A stretch of DNA of 52,901 nucleotides from RGIG3102 sp964507095 (GTDB lineage Bacteria > Bacillota > Clostridia > Oscillospirales > Ruminococcaceae). Where the stretch lies: the NCBI GenBank assembly GCA_964507095.1, contig CAZDOS010000006.1, forward strand, positions 1 to 52,901. The letters are read 5' to 3'. The notes under the pieces are model-generated. The model was not told the DNA's origin, did no database searches, and saw only the letters and a list, made by a program, of their open reading frames with translations. The position numbers and the translations under genes were made by a program. This document shows, in pieces, positions 16,802-25,080 of this stretch (the first letter of the stretch is position 1; every line of letters starts with the position of its first letter).

Positions 16802-18634
16802 TTACTTCTTTTTTGATCTGGCAATAAGCTTTGCTCTTGTCTCATGGTCCAGTATCTGCTTCCTGATCCTCAGGCTCTTCGGAGTGACCTCCACCAGTTC
16901 ATCAGGCGCAAGGAATTCAAGACATTCCTCAAGGCTCATGGTCTTGTACGGAACGAGTCTCAACGCATCGTCGCTGCCTGAAGCACGCGTGTTTGTCAGG
17001 TGCTTGGTCTTGCAGACGTTGACCACGATGTCATCTGACTTTGGACTGACGCCCACGACCATTCCTGCATAGACTGGCTCGCCCGCTCCGATGAACAGCT
17101 GGCCGCGCTCCTGAGCATTGAAGAGTCCGTAGGTGATGGATTCGCCTGTTTCAAAGGAAACAAGGGAACCGGTGTTTCTGGTTGGCAGATCGCCCTTGTA
17201 CGGCTTGTAGCCGTCAAAGATGGTATTCATGACGCCTTCGCCCTTAGTATCTGTCAGGAACTCGCTTCGGTATCCGAAAAGACCTCTTGAAGGGATCTTG
17301 AACTCAAGTCTCATCCTTGTTTCTCCCTGAGGTGCCATGTTGACCAGTTCGGCCTTCCTCTGCTGAAGCTTTTCGATGACGCTGCCCTGGCTTTCGGTAG
17401 GAACATCAATGACAACGTATTCGAACGGCTCGAGCTTGGTCCCGTTCTCATCCTCCTTGAAAAGTACTCTCGGAGGGGAGACCTGGAATTCAAAACCTTC
17501 TCTTCTCATGCTCTCTATGAGAATGGAAAGGTGCATCTCGCCTCTGCCCATGACCTTGAAGCTTTCCGTAGTGGTGGAATCCTCGACCTTCAGAGCAACA
17601 TCCTTGAGCAGCTCACGGTACAGTCTCTCTCTGATCTGACGGCTCGTTACGAACTTGCCCTCCCTGCCGGCAAAAGGCGAGTCGTTTACTGAAAATGTCA
17701 TCTCGACCGTAGGCTCGTCGATCTTGACGAAAGGCAGCGGCTCGACATTGTCCGGATGGCATATCGTGTTTCCGATGGTAACTTCCTCGAGTCCGGACAC
17801 TATGACTATCTCTCCGCTTGAAGCGGTATCGATAGGCTTTCTCTCCGTTCCCTCAAAATCATAAAGGGCTGTTATCTTGCCGCGGCGGCGTACTGATTCG
17901 TCGTGCCAGTCGCAGACCACGACTTCCTGTCCGACTTTCACTGAACCCTTTTCTATTTTTCCTATGGCGGTCCTTCCTACAAAGGAATTGTAGTCTATGT
18001 TGGATACCAGCATCTGGAACGGCTCGTCCGGGTAGATCGTAGGACCCGGAATGTACTCCAGAATAGTGTCGAATATCGGCTTGAAGTCCTTGCCCGGAAC
18101 CTCAGGTGAATAGTTTGCGATGCCCTCTCTTCCGGAGCAGAACAGCATTGGGCTGTCAAGCTGTTCGTCGGTCGCGCCGAGGTCCATCAGAAGGAGAAGG
18201 ATCTCGTCTATGATCTCCTTGATCCTTGCGTCGGGACGGTCGATCTTGTTCACGACGATGACGATTGAAAGGTTCTGCGCAAGAGCCTTTTCCAGAACGA
18301 AACGTGTCTGCGGCATAGGACCCTCTGCTGCGTCGACAAGAAGAAGTACGCCGTCGACCATCTTGAGCACGCGTTCGACTTCTCCTCCGAAATCAGCGTG
18401 TCCCGGGGTGTCGACGATGTTGACCTTTACGCCGTTATATGTAAATGATGCATTCTTTGCAAGGATCGTGATCCCGCGTTCTCTCTCCAGATCGCCCGAG
18501 TCCATGACTCGCTCGTTCACGACCTGATTTTCCCTGAAGGTGCCGGACTGCTTGAGCATCCCGTCTACCAGAGTAGTCTTGCCGTGGTCAACGTGGGCGA
18601 TGATGGCGATATTTCTCAAATCCTCTCTGATCAT
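16802..18634 (-). CDS. typA: GTPase TypA/BipA
   Basis: Translational GTPase of the elongation-factor family that binds ribosomes and affects late 50S assembly and stress growth. The 610-residue product has the usual length. G1 is A-H-V-D-H-G-K-T-T at 13-21, followed by switch R-G-I-T-I, D-T-P-G-H-A-D-F-G-G-E-V-E-R (G3) and N-K-I-D-R (G4), then domain II and EF-G-like domains III and V and the BipA-specific C-terminus. It is monocistronic: its own promoter lies upstream and terminators lie on both sides. Confidence 0.96.
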   Translation of the reverse strand: MIREDLRNIAIIAHVDHGKTTLVDGMLKQSGTFRENQVVNERVMDSGDLERERGITILAKNASFTYNGVKVNIVDTPGHADFGGEVERVLKMVDGVLLLVDAAEGPMPQTRFVLEKALAQNLSIVIVVNKIDRPDARIKEIIDEILLLLMDLGATDEQLDSPMLFCSGREGIANYSPEVPGKDFKPIFDTILEYIPGPTIYPDEPFQMLVSNIDYNSFVGRTAIGKIEKGSVKVGQEVVVCDWHDESVRRRGKITALYDFEGTERKPIDTASSGEIVIVSGLEEVTIGNTICHPDNVEPLPFVKIDEPTVEMTFSVNDSPFAGREGKFVTSRQIRERLYRELLKDVALKVEDSTTTESFKVMGRGEMHLSILIESMRREGFEFQVSPPRVLFKEDENGTKLEPFEYVVIDVPTESQGSVIEKLQQRKAELVNMAPQGETRMRLEFKIPSRGLFGYRSEFLTDTKGEGVMNTIFDGYKPYKGDLPTRNTGSLVSFETGESITYGLFNAQERGQLFIGAGEPVYAGMVVGVSPKSDDIVVNVCKTKHLTNTRASGSDDALRLVPYKTMSLEECLEFLAPDELVEVTPKSLRIRKQILDHETRAKLIARSKKK

Positions 18635-18674
18635 TATTCTCTCCCAATTTTTCTATAAGCTTTAAAAAACATAC

Positions 18675-18704
18675 ATTATAGGATACTACATTTCTGCTTT
18701 GTAA
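18675..18704 (-). promoter_or_regulatory. Promoter of typA
   Basis: On the minus strand TTACAA (18699-18704), 18-base spacer, TATAAT (18675-18680), about 40 bases before the typA start. Confidence 0.65.
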
Positions 18705-18724
18705 TCAAGGAAAAAAATCAACAT

Positions 18725-18750
18725 AAAAAAGCAGTGCCGAGAGGCACTGC
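18725..18750 (-). terminator. Terminator of the small membrane peptide gene
   Basis: On the minus strand GCAGTGCC, loop TCTC, GGCACTGC, then TTTTTT. It closes the short transcript of the 40-residue frame just upstream and insulates the typA promoter. Confidence 0.9.
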
Positions 18751-18765
18751 CGGCAGGATATGCCG

Positions 18766-18888
18766 TTACCAATTAAATTTGTCATCCTTGGAAACCAGGC
18801 TGTGTATGAACAGGATAGTCGCAAGTATGAACAATACGAAAAACAATCCGGCCTGGATGCCTTTAAAGACCTTATCAAAAGTCCTCAT
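18766..18888 (-). CDS. Small single-span membrane peptide, 40 residues
   Basis: Frame too short for usual cut-offs. It reads M-R-T-F-D-K-V-F-K-G-I-Q, then a hydrophobic stretch (A-G-L-F-F-V-L-F-I-L-A-T-I-L-F-I, about residues 13-28), then H-S-L-V-S-K-D-D-K-F-N-W and TAA. The ATG at 18888 follows GGAGGGG at a good distance, a promoter-like pair lies about 40 bases upstream, and a strong terminator follows 16 bases after the stop, so it looks like a complete small transcription unit. I recognise no family. The positive-inside rule suggests N-terminus in the cytoplasm. Confidence 0.7.
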   Translation of the reverse strand: MRTFDKVFKGIQAGLFFVLFILATILFIHSLVSKDDKFNW

Positions 18889-18927
18889 GATCGATCCCCT
18901 CCACAAATTAACTAAATTAGTTGTTCC

Positions 18928-18955
18928 TTTATATATAGTATACCTAAAAAATCAA
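18928..18955 (-). promoter_or_regulatory. Promoter of the small membrane peptide gene
   Basis: On the minus strand TTGATT (18950-18955), 16-base spacer, TATAAA (18928-18933). TATACT nearby is an alternative -10. Confidence 0.45.
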
Positions 18956-18973
18956 TTGCCTTCAATACTATTA

Positions 18974-19003
18974 TTGACACTTTTGACGAACTGATACTAC
19001 AAT
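18974..19003 (+). promoter_or_regulatory. Promoter of the fumarate hydratase operon
   Basis: TTGACA (18974-18979), 18-base spacer, TACAAT (18998-19003), 30 bases before the start codon at 19033. It is divergent from the small peptide promoter. Confidence 0.7.
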
Positions 19004-19032
19004 GAAGATAACGAAAGGGATGGTGATTATTT

Positions 19033-19872
19033 ATGAGAGTAGTAAAAAGCGACCTGATTGTCGAAACGGTAAGGCGGCTTTGCATTGACGCGAACATACT
19101 CCTTCCTGACGATGTCAAATGTGCCATCGACAAAGCAAGGAAGGAAGAGACATACCGGCCGGCATGCAGCACGCTGGATCTTCTGGTTGACAATTACGAA
19201 CTTGCCGCCAGGGAGCAGGTGGCCATCTGCCAGGACACCGGCCTTGCGTGCGTCTTCGTTGAGATAGGCCAGGATGTTTATGTCGAGGGCAGCCTTGAAG
19301 ACGCCATCAATGAAGGAGTAAGACAGGGCTACAGGGACGGATATCTCAGAAAGAGCGTCGTCGCCGACCCGCTGAGAAGAGTAAACACAAACGACAATAC
19401 TCCCGCAATGATCTATTACGAGATCAAGAAAGGGGACGGCCTGAAGGTAACGGTCGCTCCGAAGGGAGCCGGAAGCGAGAACATGTCCGCGGTCAAGATG
19501 CTGGTCCCTGCTGACGGAATTGAGGGAGTAAAGAAATTCGTGCTTGACACGGTCCGGAATGCAGGCCCTAACCCATGTCCTCCGATCATCGTAGGAGTTG
19601 GTATCGGCGGCACCTTCGACAAGGCAGCCACATTGGCAAAGAAGGCGTTGCTGAGAGAGGTCACGGAGCCGAATCCCGACGAATTCTACCGGAAGCTGGA
19701 GGAGGAGCTCCTTGAGAAGATAAACTCGCTTGGAATAGGTCCTCAGGGCTTCGGAGGAAGGACCACCGCGCTGGGCGTCAATGTCCTGCGGATGCCTACG
19801 CACATCGCGTCGCTTCCTGTCGCGGTCAACATAAACTGCCATGTCACAAGGCATAAGTCAAAGGAGATATGA
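19033..19872 (+). CDS. Fumarate hydratase class I, alpha subunit
   Basis: 279-residue catalytic subunit of the oxygen-sensitive, [4Fe-4S]-dependent two-subunit hydro-lyase interconverting fumarate and malate. Cluster cysteines fit those in I-C-Q-D-T-G (about 66), N-P-C-P-P (about 182) and I-N-C-H-V-T-R-H-K (about 269). G-G-T-F-D-K-A-A and R-T-T-A-L-G-V-N-V are family hallmarks. The related two-subunit tartrate dehydratase cannot be fully excluded from sequence alone, but no tartrate transporter or regulator is present. The stop overlaps the first possible beta-subunit ATG. Confidence 0.9.
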   Translation: MRVVKSDLIVETVRRLCIDANILLPDDVKCAIDKARKEETYRPACSTLDLLVDNYELAAREQVAICQDTGLACVFVEIGQDVYVEGSLEDAINEGVRQGYRDGYLRKSVVADPLRRVNTNDNTPAMIYYEIKKGDGLKVTVAPKGAGSENMSAVKMLVPADGIEGVKKFVLDTVRNAGPNPCPPIIVGVGIGGTFDKAATLAKKALLREVTEPNPDEFYRKLEEELLEKINSLGIGPQGFGGRTTALGVNVLRMPTHIASLPVAVNINCHVTRHKSKEI

Positions 19873-19874
19873 AG

Positions 19875-20435
19875 ATGAAGAAGAAAGTTACGACCCCGCT
19901 GACACGGGAGAAGGTAAGAGAGCTTCACTCCGGAGACGAAGTGCTCCTTTCCGGAGTCATATACACGAGCCGCGACGCGGGCCACAAGAGACTCGTCGAA
20001 ACACATATGAAGGGCGAGGAGATGCCGGTAGATCTTACCGATGCCACCATATTCTTTGTCGGACCAACTCCGGCAAAACCGGGGCAGGCCCTTGGCAGCT
20101 GCGGTCCGACGACCAGCTACAGGATGGATGCGTATTCCCCGTACCTTATCAGAAACTGCGGTCTTAAGGGCATGATTGGAAAAGGAAAGAGAAATGACGA
20201 GGTCATCGAGGCCATGAAGGACTGCAGCGCAGTCTATTTCGGAGCCATCGGCGGTGCGGGAGCACTGCTGTCCACATGCGTGGTGAAGAGCGAGATCATA
20301 GCTTACGAGGATCTGGGTGCCGAAGCTCTCAGAAGACTGGAGGTCGTCGACATGCCTCTGACAGTCGTCATAGACTGCTACGGAAACAACCTGTACAAGA
20401 CCGGTGTTGAGGAGTACCTCAAGACAGTTAAATAG
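19875..20435 (+). CDS. Fumarate hydratase class I, beta subunit
   Basis: 186-residue partner subunit. Seen: D-A-x-H-K-R (D-A-G-H-K-R) near the N-terminus, the G-P-T-P-A-K-P-G-Q-x-L-G-S-C-G-P-T-T block that contributes to the active site, K-G-x-I-G-K-G and an A-x-x-G-A-x-G-A-L-L motif. Two ATGs compete: 19869 overlaps the alpha stop but lies only two bases after AAGGAG, while 19875 has an eight-base spacing and is chosen. A strong terminator follows. Confidence 0.9.
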   Translation: MKKKVTTPLTREKVRELHSGDEVLLSGVIYTSRDAGHKRLVETHMKGEEMPVDLTDATIFFVGPTPAKPGQALGSCGPTTSYRMDAYSPYLIRNCGLKGMIGKGKRNDEVIEAMKDCSAVYFGAIGGAGALLSTCVVKSEIIAYEDLGAEALRRLEVVDMPLTVVIDCYGNNLYKTGVEEYLKTVK

Positions 20436-20454
20436 ACAGATATATGTAAAAATG

Positions 20455-20483
20455 AAAGGAGGCTGCGCTGCAGCCTCCTTTTT
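20455..20483 (+). terminator. Terminator after fumarate hydratase operon
   Basis: AGGAGGCTG (20457-20465), loop CGCTG, CAGCCTCCT (20471-20479), continuing into TTTT. It lies 10 bases before the stop of the convergent DUF4139 gene. Confidence 0.9.
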
Positions 20484-20492
20484 CAGAGCGCG

Positions 20493-21992
20493 TTATCTTT
20501 CGTAAACATTCTTGCCTTTTGGCGAAGTGACCTTGTATCCGTGCTTGAATACGGCGCTTTCCCCGCCTTCGATAACATATTTTCTCGTTATGATACCGGT
20601 ATCCTTGTCAAGTTCGCCATCGCTTAGTTCGAGCGTCTCAACGATCTCTTTCTCATCCGAAATCGGAATCTGATCCTTGATTGTCACGGTGACCTTCCCG
20701 GATGAATTGTTGTTGATCCTTGTCTCGTATCCGTACTCTGTGATCTTCTGTGTCTTGAGGAGATTGGTGGTGTTCTTCCTTGCGACTTCCTTCCTGTTTA
20801 CGGTGATCCTTTCCTCGGTGCCCAGGGTGATGTCGATGTCTTCCTCGGCAAATTCGGCATCGATCGTCACATTGCCCGTGAAGACGTCCTTGTAGTAGAC
20901 CGAGGCTGATACAAATGAGAATATCGGAAGATCTGCCGGCTTGACCTTTGCGATCAGATAGGCCGAAGGATCGAGTTTCGGGACGCACTCTATGCTGTAT
21001 TCGCAAGGTATTTCGTGGACCTCAAGATCTGCAAGCGTGCCGTCATGACCCTTCTTTACGGTCCTCTTTCCCGAAAGGACGTATTCCGTGTAGGCTTCGT
21101 CCTTGTTGACGGTAGAGGAGCCGGCATTTATTCGGGACATCTCCATCATCGGCGCGGCTTCTTCCATGTCAAGAGCCACAGAGTCTTCCATCATGCCTCT
21201 TGCTGCCGTTTTCCTCATCGCCGAACCTCCACCCATCAGGCTGTTCATGTATATCGGAGGGTTGATGTCCAGATGGATCGGATTGAGGACCGGCAATGTG
21301 CCCTGATTCGTGGGGCTGCCGGTGATGAGACGGACCTCAACGTCATCCCAGTCCTCATCGGTGCCCTGTGAGATGTTTGCCTTGACCTGAAGCGTGAGCG
21401 GACCTTCTCCGTCAGAGCGTATCTCATAGAGAGGGAACCAGCCTGCATATGAATCGAACACCTTCAGTGCGATGGGATATTCGCCCCGTTTCTCCGCGGT
21501 CACGTCAGCGATCAGGACAGGCTTCGCGGATTCCGTCTTCAGATCTGCGATCTCCTTTTTCTTGTCTTCGATCTGTCTGTTGAGGGAAAGGATCTGTGCG
21601 TCAAGAGCGTCAAATCTTTCGGAGAGACTGTCTATGTACTTCCGGATATCTTCAGGATCCTGAACGGTCCTGGCTGAAAAGTCTCCGTTGGACTCCCAGA
21701 GCTTTGCCTGGACTTCTCTTATGTTGACCTTGCGCTCGAGAGCCTTGATCTCTTCGTTGATCTTCCTGATCTTTTCATCGGTGTCTTCGGTTGCGGTCTC
21801 GAAACGAATGTTGGAGCATGTCACGCCTTCCCGGCCGTACAGGGTGACCCTGTCGGTCTGTGAAGTCCTTCCGAGTCCAAGAACCCTTATGGTCTGGGTA
21901 CCTTCGGAAAGAGTTGCGGTGCCGTATCTCGTAAGCTCCGCTCCGTCTCTGAATACCTTTGCCTGTTTGATGGCTGTACTGATATCTGCCAT
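20493..21992 (-). CDS. MuiA-like DUF4140/DUF4139 protein
   Basis: 499 residues from ATG 21992, which follows AGGGGGTG; an upstream in-frame start at 22031 lacks a site. An N-terminal DUF4140-like beta domain (V-F-R-D-G-A-E-L-T-R) is followed by a coiled coil at about residues 65-160 (K-I-N-E-E-I-K-A-L-E-R-K, then Q-I-E-D-K-K-K-E-I-A-D-L) and the long DUF4139 region, with a Met-rich stretch near 270-295. Members are called mucoidy inhibitor A, but the biochemical role is unknown. No signal peptide. It is 53 bases downstream of the MoxR gene on the same strand and probably the last gene of that operon. Confidence 0.85.
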   Translation of the reverse strand: MADISTAIKQAKVFRDGAELTRYGTATLSEGTQTIRVLGLGRTSQTDRVTLYGREGVTCSNIRFETATEDTDEKIRKINEEIKALERKVNIREVQAKLWESNGDFSARTVQDPEDIRKYIDSLSERFDALDAQILSLNRQIEDKKKEIADLKTESAKPVLIADVTAEKRGEYPIALKVFDSYAGWFPLYEIRSDGEGPLTLQVKANISQGTDEDWDDVEVRLITGSPTNQGTLPVLNPIHLDINPPIYMNSLMGGGSAMRKTAARGMMEDSVALDMEEAAPMMEMSRINAGSSTVNKDEAYTEYVLSGKRTVKKGHDGTLADLEVHEIPCEYSIECVPKLDPSAYLIAKVKPADLPIFSFVSASVYYKDVFTGNVTIDAEFAEEDIDITLGTEERITVNRKEVARKNTTNLLKTQKITEYGYETRINNNSSGKVTVTIKDQIPISDEKEIVETLELSDGELDKDTGIITRKYVIEGGESAVFKHGYKVTSPKGKNVYER

Positions 21993-22045
21993 ATTTTCAC
22001 CCCCTGGGAATGATAAATAGTTTTCTAACAAATATATATACTGAA

Positions 22046-23551
22046 TTAAAGGTCGAGGTCAAGGTCTGCGATCTCATCGAGGATCTCCTTGTCTCTCTCG
22101 TAGAACAGCAGGCTCTTGTTGTGCTTGAAATACTCGTCGCAGCCGTAGGCTGAGATGAACTTTGATGAATAGTAGTTCTGGGTGAGCTCCGTCACGAGTA
22201 TGAGCATCTCCTGACCCTCTTCGAATACGCTCTCCACGAACTTGAACGCATTGTCCATCTTTGCGCTTGTCCGCTTTGCGTCGGCCTTGTGCTTTCTGGT
22301 CATTGAGTTGAAGCTGGCCTTGACTGCCTTGATGGCTGTTTCGCCGTCTGCGGTCATGACATCTCTGAGCTGCTTCTCGAGGAATTCGATGATGCCGTTG
22401 AATACCATTCTCTCGGACTCGGAGAGGTTGCCGGCAGAAAGCCTCTTTTCCAGGTTCTTCTTCTGCTTTTCGATCATTGAGTTGAGAGCGTCGATAGGCT
22501 TATCATCGTTCTCGCAGTGGTTGACGAAGGTCCTTACGACTTTCTTGATCTCAGCGAGAAGAGTGGCGCGGTCAACGATGTCCTTGCAGTCTTCGTTGAG
22601 TGCATCAAGGATGAGGCTTATGAGCATGACTCTCTCGTCGAACTTGGCCTCCCGTGCCTTCTGCATTGTTGCTGGTGACCACTGTCCGTCAGTGATCTTG
22701 TCTATCTGGTAGTCGCCCCTGTACTTCACATATAGGTCATAGTAGGCCGAGAAGGACTTGGAGACCTTTCTGTGCTGCAGGTACTGGCTGATGAGAGTCT
22801 CCTGTACCGGAATCCCTCTCTTCTCGTACCGGGTGATCATCTGGCTGAGATCCTCCCAGCCTCTGGCCGTGGCGAAGCTCTTTGAATCCACTGTCGTCTC
22901 TATGGAGTAGAAGTCAGCCGTCTTGCTCTCGAGATATGAGATGATGGCCATGTGGATGTTTGACTTGTAGGCGTATTCCTTCCAGATCTCAAAGTCCGGA
23001 GTGATGTCGATCCTCTTCAGACGGTCCCAGGTAGCAATGTCGTACTCTCTTACGGCATTGTTGTATTCAGGCGGGTTGCCTGCGGTAACGATCACCCAGC
23101 CCCGAGGGATCTTGTGCATGCCGAAGACCTTGTACTGGAGCAGCTGCAGCATGACAGGCGCGAGAGTCTCGGAAACGCAGTTGATCTCATCAAGGAAGAG
23201 GATGCCTTCCTTGAGTCCGGTGTTCTCCATCAGCTGATAGACGGAGGCCACGATCTCACTGAGGGTGTACTCCGATACGGTGTACTCCACGCCGCCGTAT
23301 ACCTTCTTCTCAATGAAAGGAAGACCGATGGCACTCTGACGCGTGTGGTGTGTCATGGAGTAGGAGAGAAGTCCTACGCCCATCTCCGAGGCGATCTGAG
23401 CCATGATGGCTGTCTTGCCTATTCCAGGAGGGCCCATCAGGAAGACAGGGCGCTGCTTCTCGATAGGGATGAGATAATTGCCGAATTCGTCCTTGGTGAA
23501 ATATACGTCAAGGGTGTTTTTGATCTCCTGTTTTGCTTCTTTGATATTCAT
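22046..23551 (-). CDS. MoxR-type AAA+ ATPase
   Basis: 501 residues. An AAA+ core at about 30-270 has Walker A G-P-P-G-I-G-K-T at 40-47, Walker B G-I-L-F-L-D-E-I-N at 116-124, sensor-1-like I-V-T-A-G-N-P-P-E-Y-N, and arginine in W-D-R-L-K-R-I. A helical extension of about 230 residues follows, longer than in ordinary MoxR proteins. MoxR ATPases act as chaperones or remodelling motors together with VWA proteins; such a VWA gene ends 6 bases upstream. The target is not known. Confidence 0.9.
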   Translation of the reverse strand: MNIKEAKQEIKNTLDVYFTKDEFGNYLIPIEKQRPVFLMGPPGIGKTAIMAQIASEMGVGLLSYSMTHHTRQSAIGLPFIEKKVYGGVEYTVSEYTLSEIVASVYQLMENTGLKEGILFLDEINCVSETLAPVMLQLLQYKVFGMHKIPRGWVIVTAGNPPEYNNAVREYDIATWDRLKRIDITPDFEIWKEYAYKSNIHMAIISYLESKTADFYSIETTVDSKSFATARGWEDLSQMITRYEKRGIPVQETLISQYLQHRKVSKSFSAYYDLYVKYRGDYQIDKITDGQWSPATMQKAREAKFDERVMLISLILDALNEDCKDIVDRATLLAEIKKVVRTFVNHCENDDKPIDALNSMIEKQKKNLEKRLSAGNLSESERMVFNGIIEFLEKQLRDVMTADGETAIKAVKASFNSMTRKHKADAKRTSAKMDNAFKFVESVFEEGQEMLILVTELTQNYYSSKFISAYGCDEYFKHNKSLLFYERDKEILDEIADLDLDL

Positions 23552-23557
23552 ATATTT

Positions 23558-25060
23558 TTACTCCTCTTTAAGATCTTCACTTTCAAGTATAAGTTTTATT
23601 GCCCATGGCGGCACCACCGGGTCAAAGGTGATGTCGTCAGAGACGAATGCGAATGCGGTCTTGTATTTCGGCGGTATCTCGGGGAACGTGCCGAAGCCGT
23701 CCGTGAAATAGATGAGTCCCTTGAGATTCGTGAACTCCTTCTTTTCGATCAGCTCGTTCACATACTCGAATACCGGTCTGAAATCCGTTCCTCCGAAACC
23801 GTACAGCAGCATGTTGGCCATGTACTTGTCCAGTTCCGCCTGGCTGGTGATCTTCTCGTCGTGCTGGACCTTTACGTCACACTGAATGATGTGAAGGTTT
23901 ATGTGCTGCGAGAAGGATTCCGTAGCCTTGAGTATGTTGTAGGTCTTCCTGATGAAGGCCATGACCTCGTCTCCGTGAACGGAGAAGGAGGTATCTATGG
24001 CAATGACGAACTCCTTTACCAGGTCGGTCTCCTTGTATTCAAGAGGCTCGACCAGCGGCATGTTCTTGTACATCGACAGTCCGTAGGTGTAGTAGATGTA
24101 GTCGAACTCATCATCATCGATCATCATCCTTTCTCCCATGGAAGCGAACTTCTTCAGAAAAGAGGTGTAATCGTACTTTTCTCTCGTGACGGCCTTGATG
24201 TTTATCAGAAGGTCACCGACGCTTTCGCCCTTTTCCTTTGAGAAGGTCTCAAGATCCATCTGCATGTGCTTGGAGATGTCTTCCCATTCCTCAAGGGCAT
24301 CCTGCATCTCCTTGTCGGCAAGCTTTTCCTCGATGTCCTCAAAGCCGTCATCCTCAGGCTCCTGTTCGTCCTCATCCTCATCATCGCCGCCCTTCGGAGC
24401 GGTACCGCCGTCCTCCTCGTCTTCCTCCCGGGCTCCGCGCTCATCATCCTTCTGCTTGAAGTCATCCTTGGTGAGTTCCATCGGAGGTCGCTCCGCGTAC
24501 CACGGCCGGTGGTCGTCGATGGCGAAGATCTCATAGAGCCTGCGCAGTTCCTCGTCGCTCATGTCAAGATCCAGGAAGTATCTGTATATCCTTTCGGCGG
24601 TCATGAAGCCGGCGCCTTCCCTTATTCTGTCCAGCTCGCCCTGCCTGTCGAGCTCATGCTCGACGACCAGGTATTCCTCGGTCTCTGCCAGCTGATCTAT
24701 GATGTTCTCGACTGCTATGTCGCATGCGAGATCCCAGAGCCTTCTGTCTATCCTCGGGTTCACGTAGAAATGGAGGAAGGTGCAGTGGAGGATCTCATGG
24801 AGATACAGTCTGGTTACTATGTTCCTGTCGTGCGCATAGCACTGAAGTATGTACAGCGGGTTATACTCAATGACAGATCCGTTAACGCTGATCGAAGTGC
24901 CTTCGATGCCGTCATCGTTGATATCCCATTTTTCGACCAGGGGAAGCTTGTTGATCGCCATATCCATGAATCTCATGTGTACGATCAGATTGTTCCTGGA
25001 TATCGCCAGTACCTTCTTGGCTACGCTCTTGATCTGGGCTTCCTGTCCAAGTTGTGCCAT
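23558..25060 (-). CDS. Metallopeptidase-like (DUF2201 N) plus VWA domain protein
   Basis: 500 residues in three parts. About 1-190 is a DUF2201-type putative zinc-peptidase region with H-E-I-L-H at 88-92. About 195-250 is a low-complexity, strongly acidic linker (runs of D and E). About 345-480 is a VWA-like domain with the metal-binding D-T-S-F-S (356-360), G-G-T-D-F and Y-F-T-D-G-F-G. VWA proteins partner with MoxR ATPases, whose gene follows directly. Whether the HExxH site is catalytically active cannot be told. The start at 25060 is 20 bases after the DUF6273 gene. Confidence 0.88.
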   Translation of the reverse strand: MAQLGQEAQIKSVAKKVLAISRNNLIVHMRFMDMAINKLPLVEKWDINDDGIEGTSISVNGSVIEYNPLYILQCYAHDRNIVTRLYLHEILHCTFLHFYVNPRIDRRLWDLACDIAVENIIDQLAETEEYLVVEHELDRQGELDRIREGAGFMTAERIYRYFLDLDMSDEELRRLYEIFAIDDHRPWYAERPPMELTKDDFKQKDDERGAREEDEEDGGTAPKGGDDEDEDEQEPEDDGFEDIEEKLADKEMQDALEEWEDISKHMQMDLETFSKEKGESVGDLLINIKAVTREKYDYTSFLKKFASMGERMMIDDDEFDYIYYTYGLSMYKNMPLVEPLEYKETDLVKEFVIAIDTSFSVHGDEVMAFIRKTYNILKATESFSQHINLHIIQCDVKVQHDEKITSQAELDKYMANMLLYGFGGTDFRPVFEYVNELIEKKEFTNLKGLIYFTDGFGTFPEIPPKYKTAFAFVSDDITFDPVVPPWAIKLILESEDLKEE

Positions 25061-25080
25061 TTATCCGGTGTGTTTCCTTT

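Noticed and set aside
19027..19854. 275-codon minus-strand frame opposite fumarate hydratase alpha
   Set aside because: It mirrors a gene with intact cluster cysteines and has no binding site.
19033..20435. L-tartrate dehydratase
   Set aside because: Same superfamily and subunit layout, but no tartrate transporter or regulator nearby; fumarate hydratase is the more common identity. Not strictly excluded.
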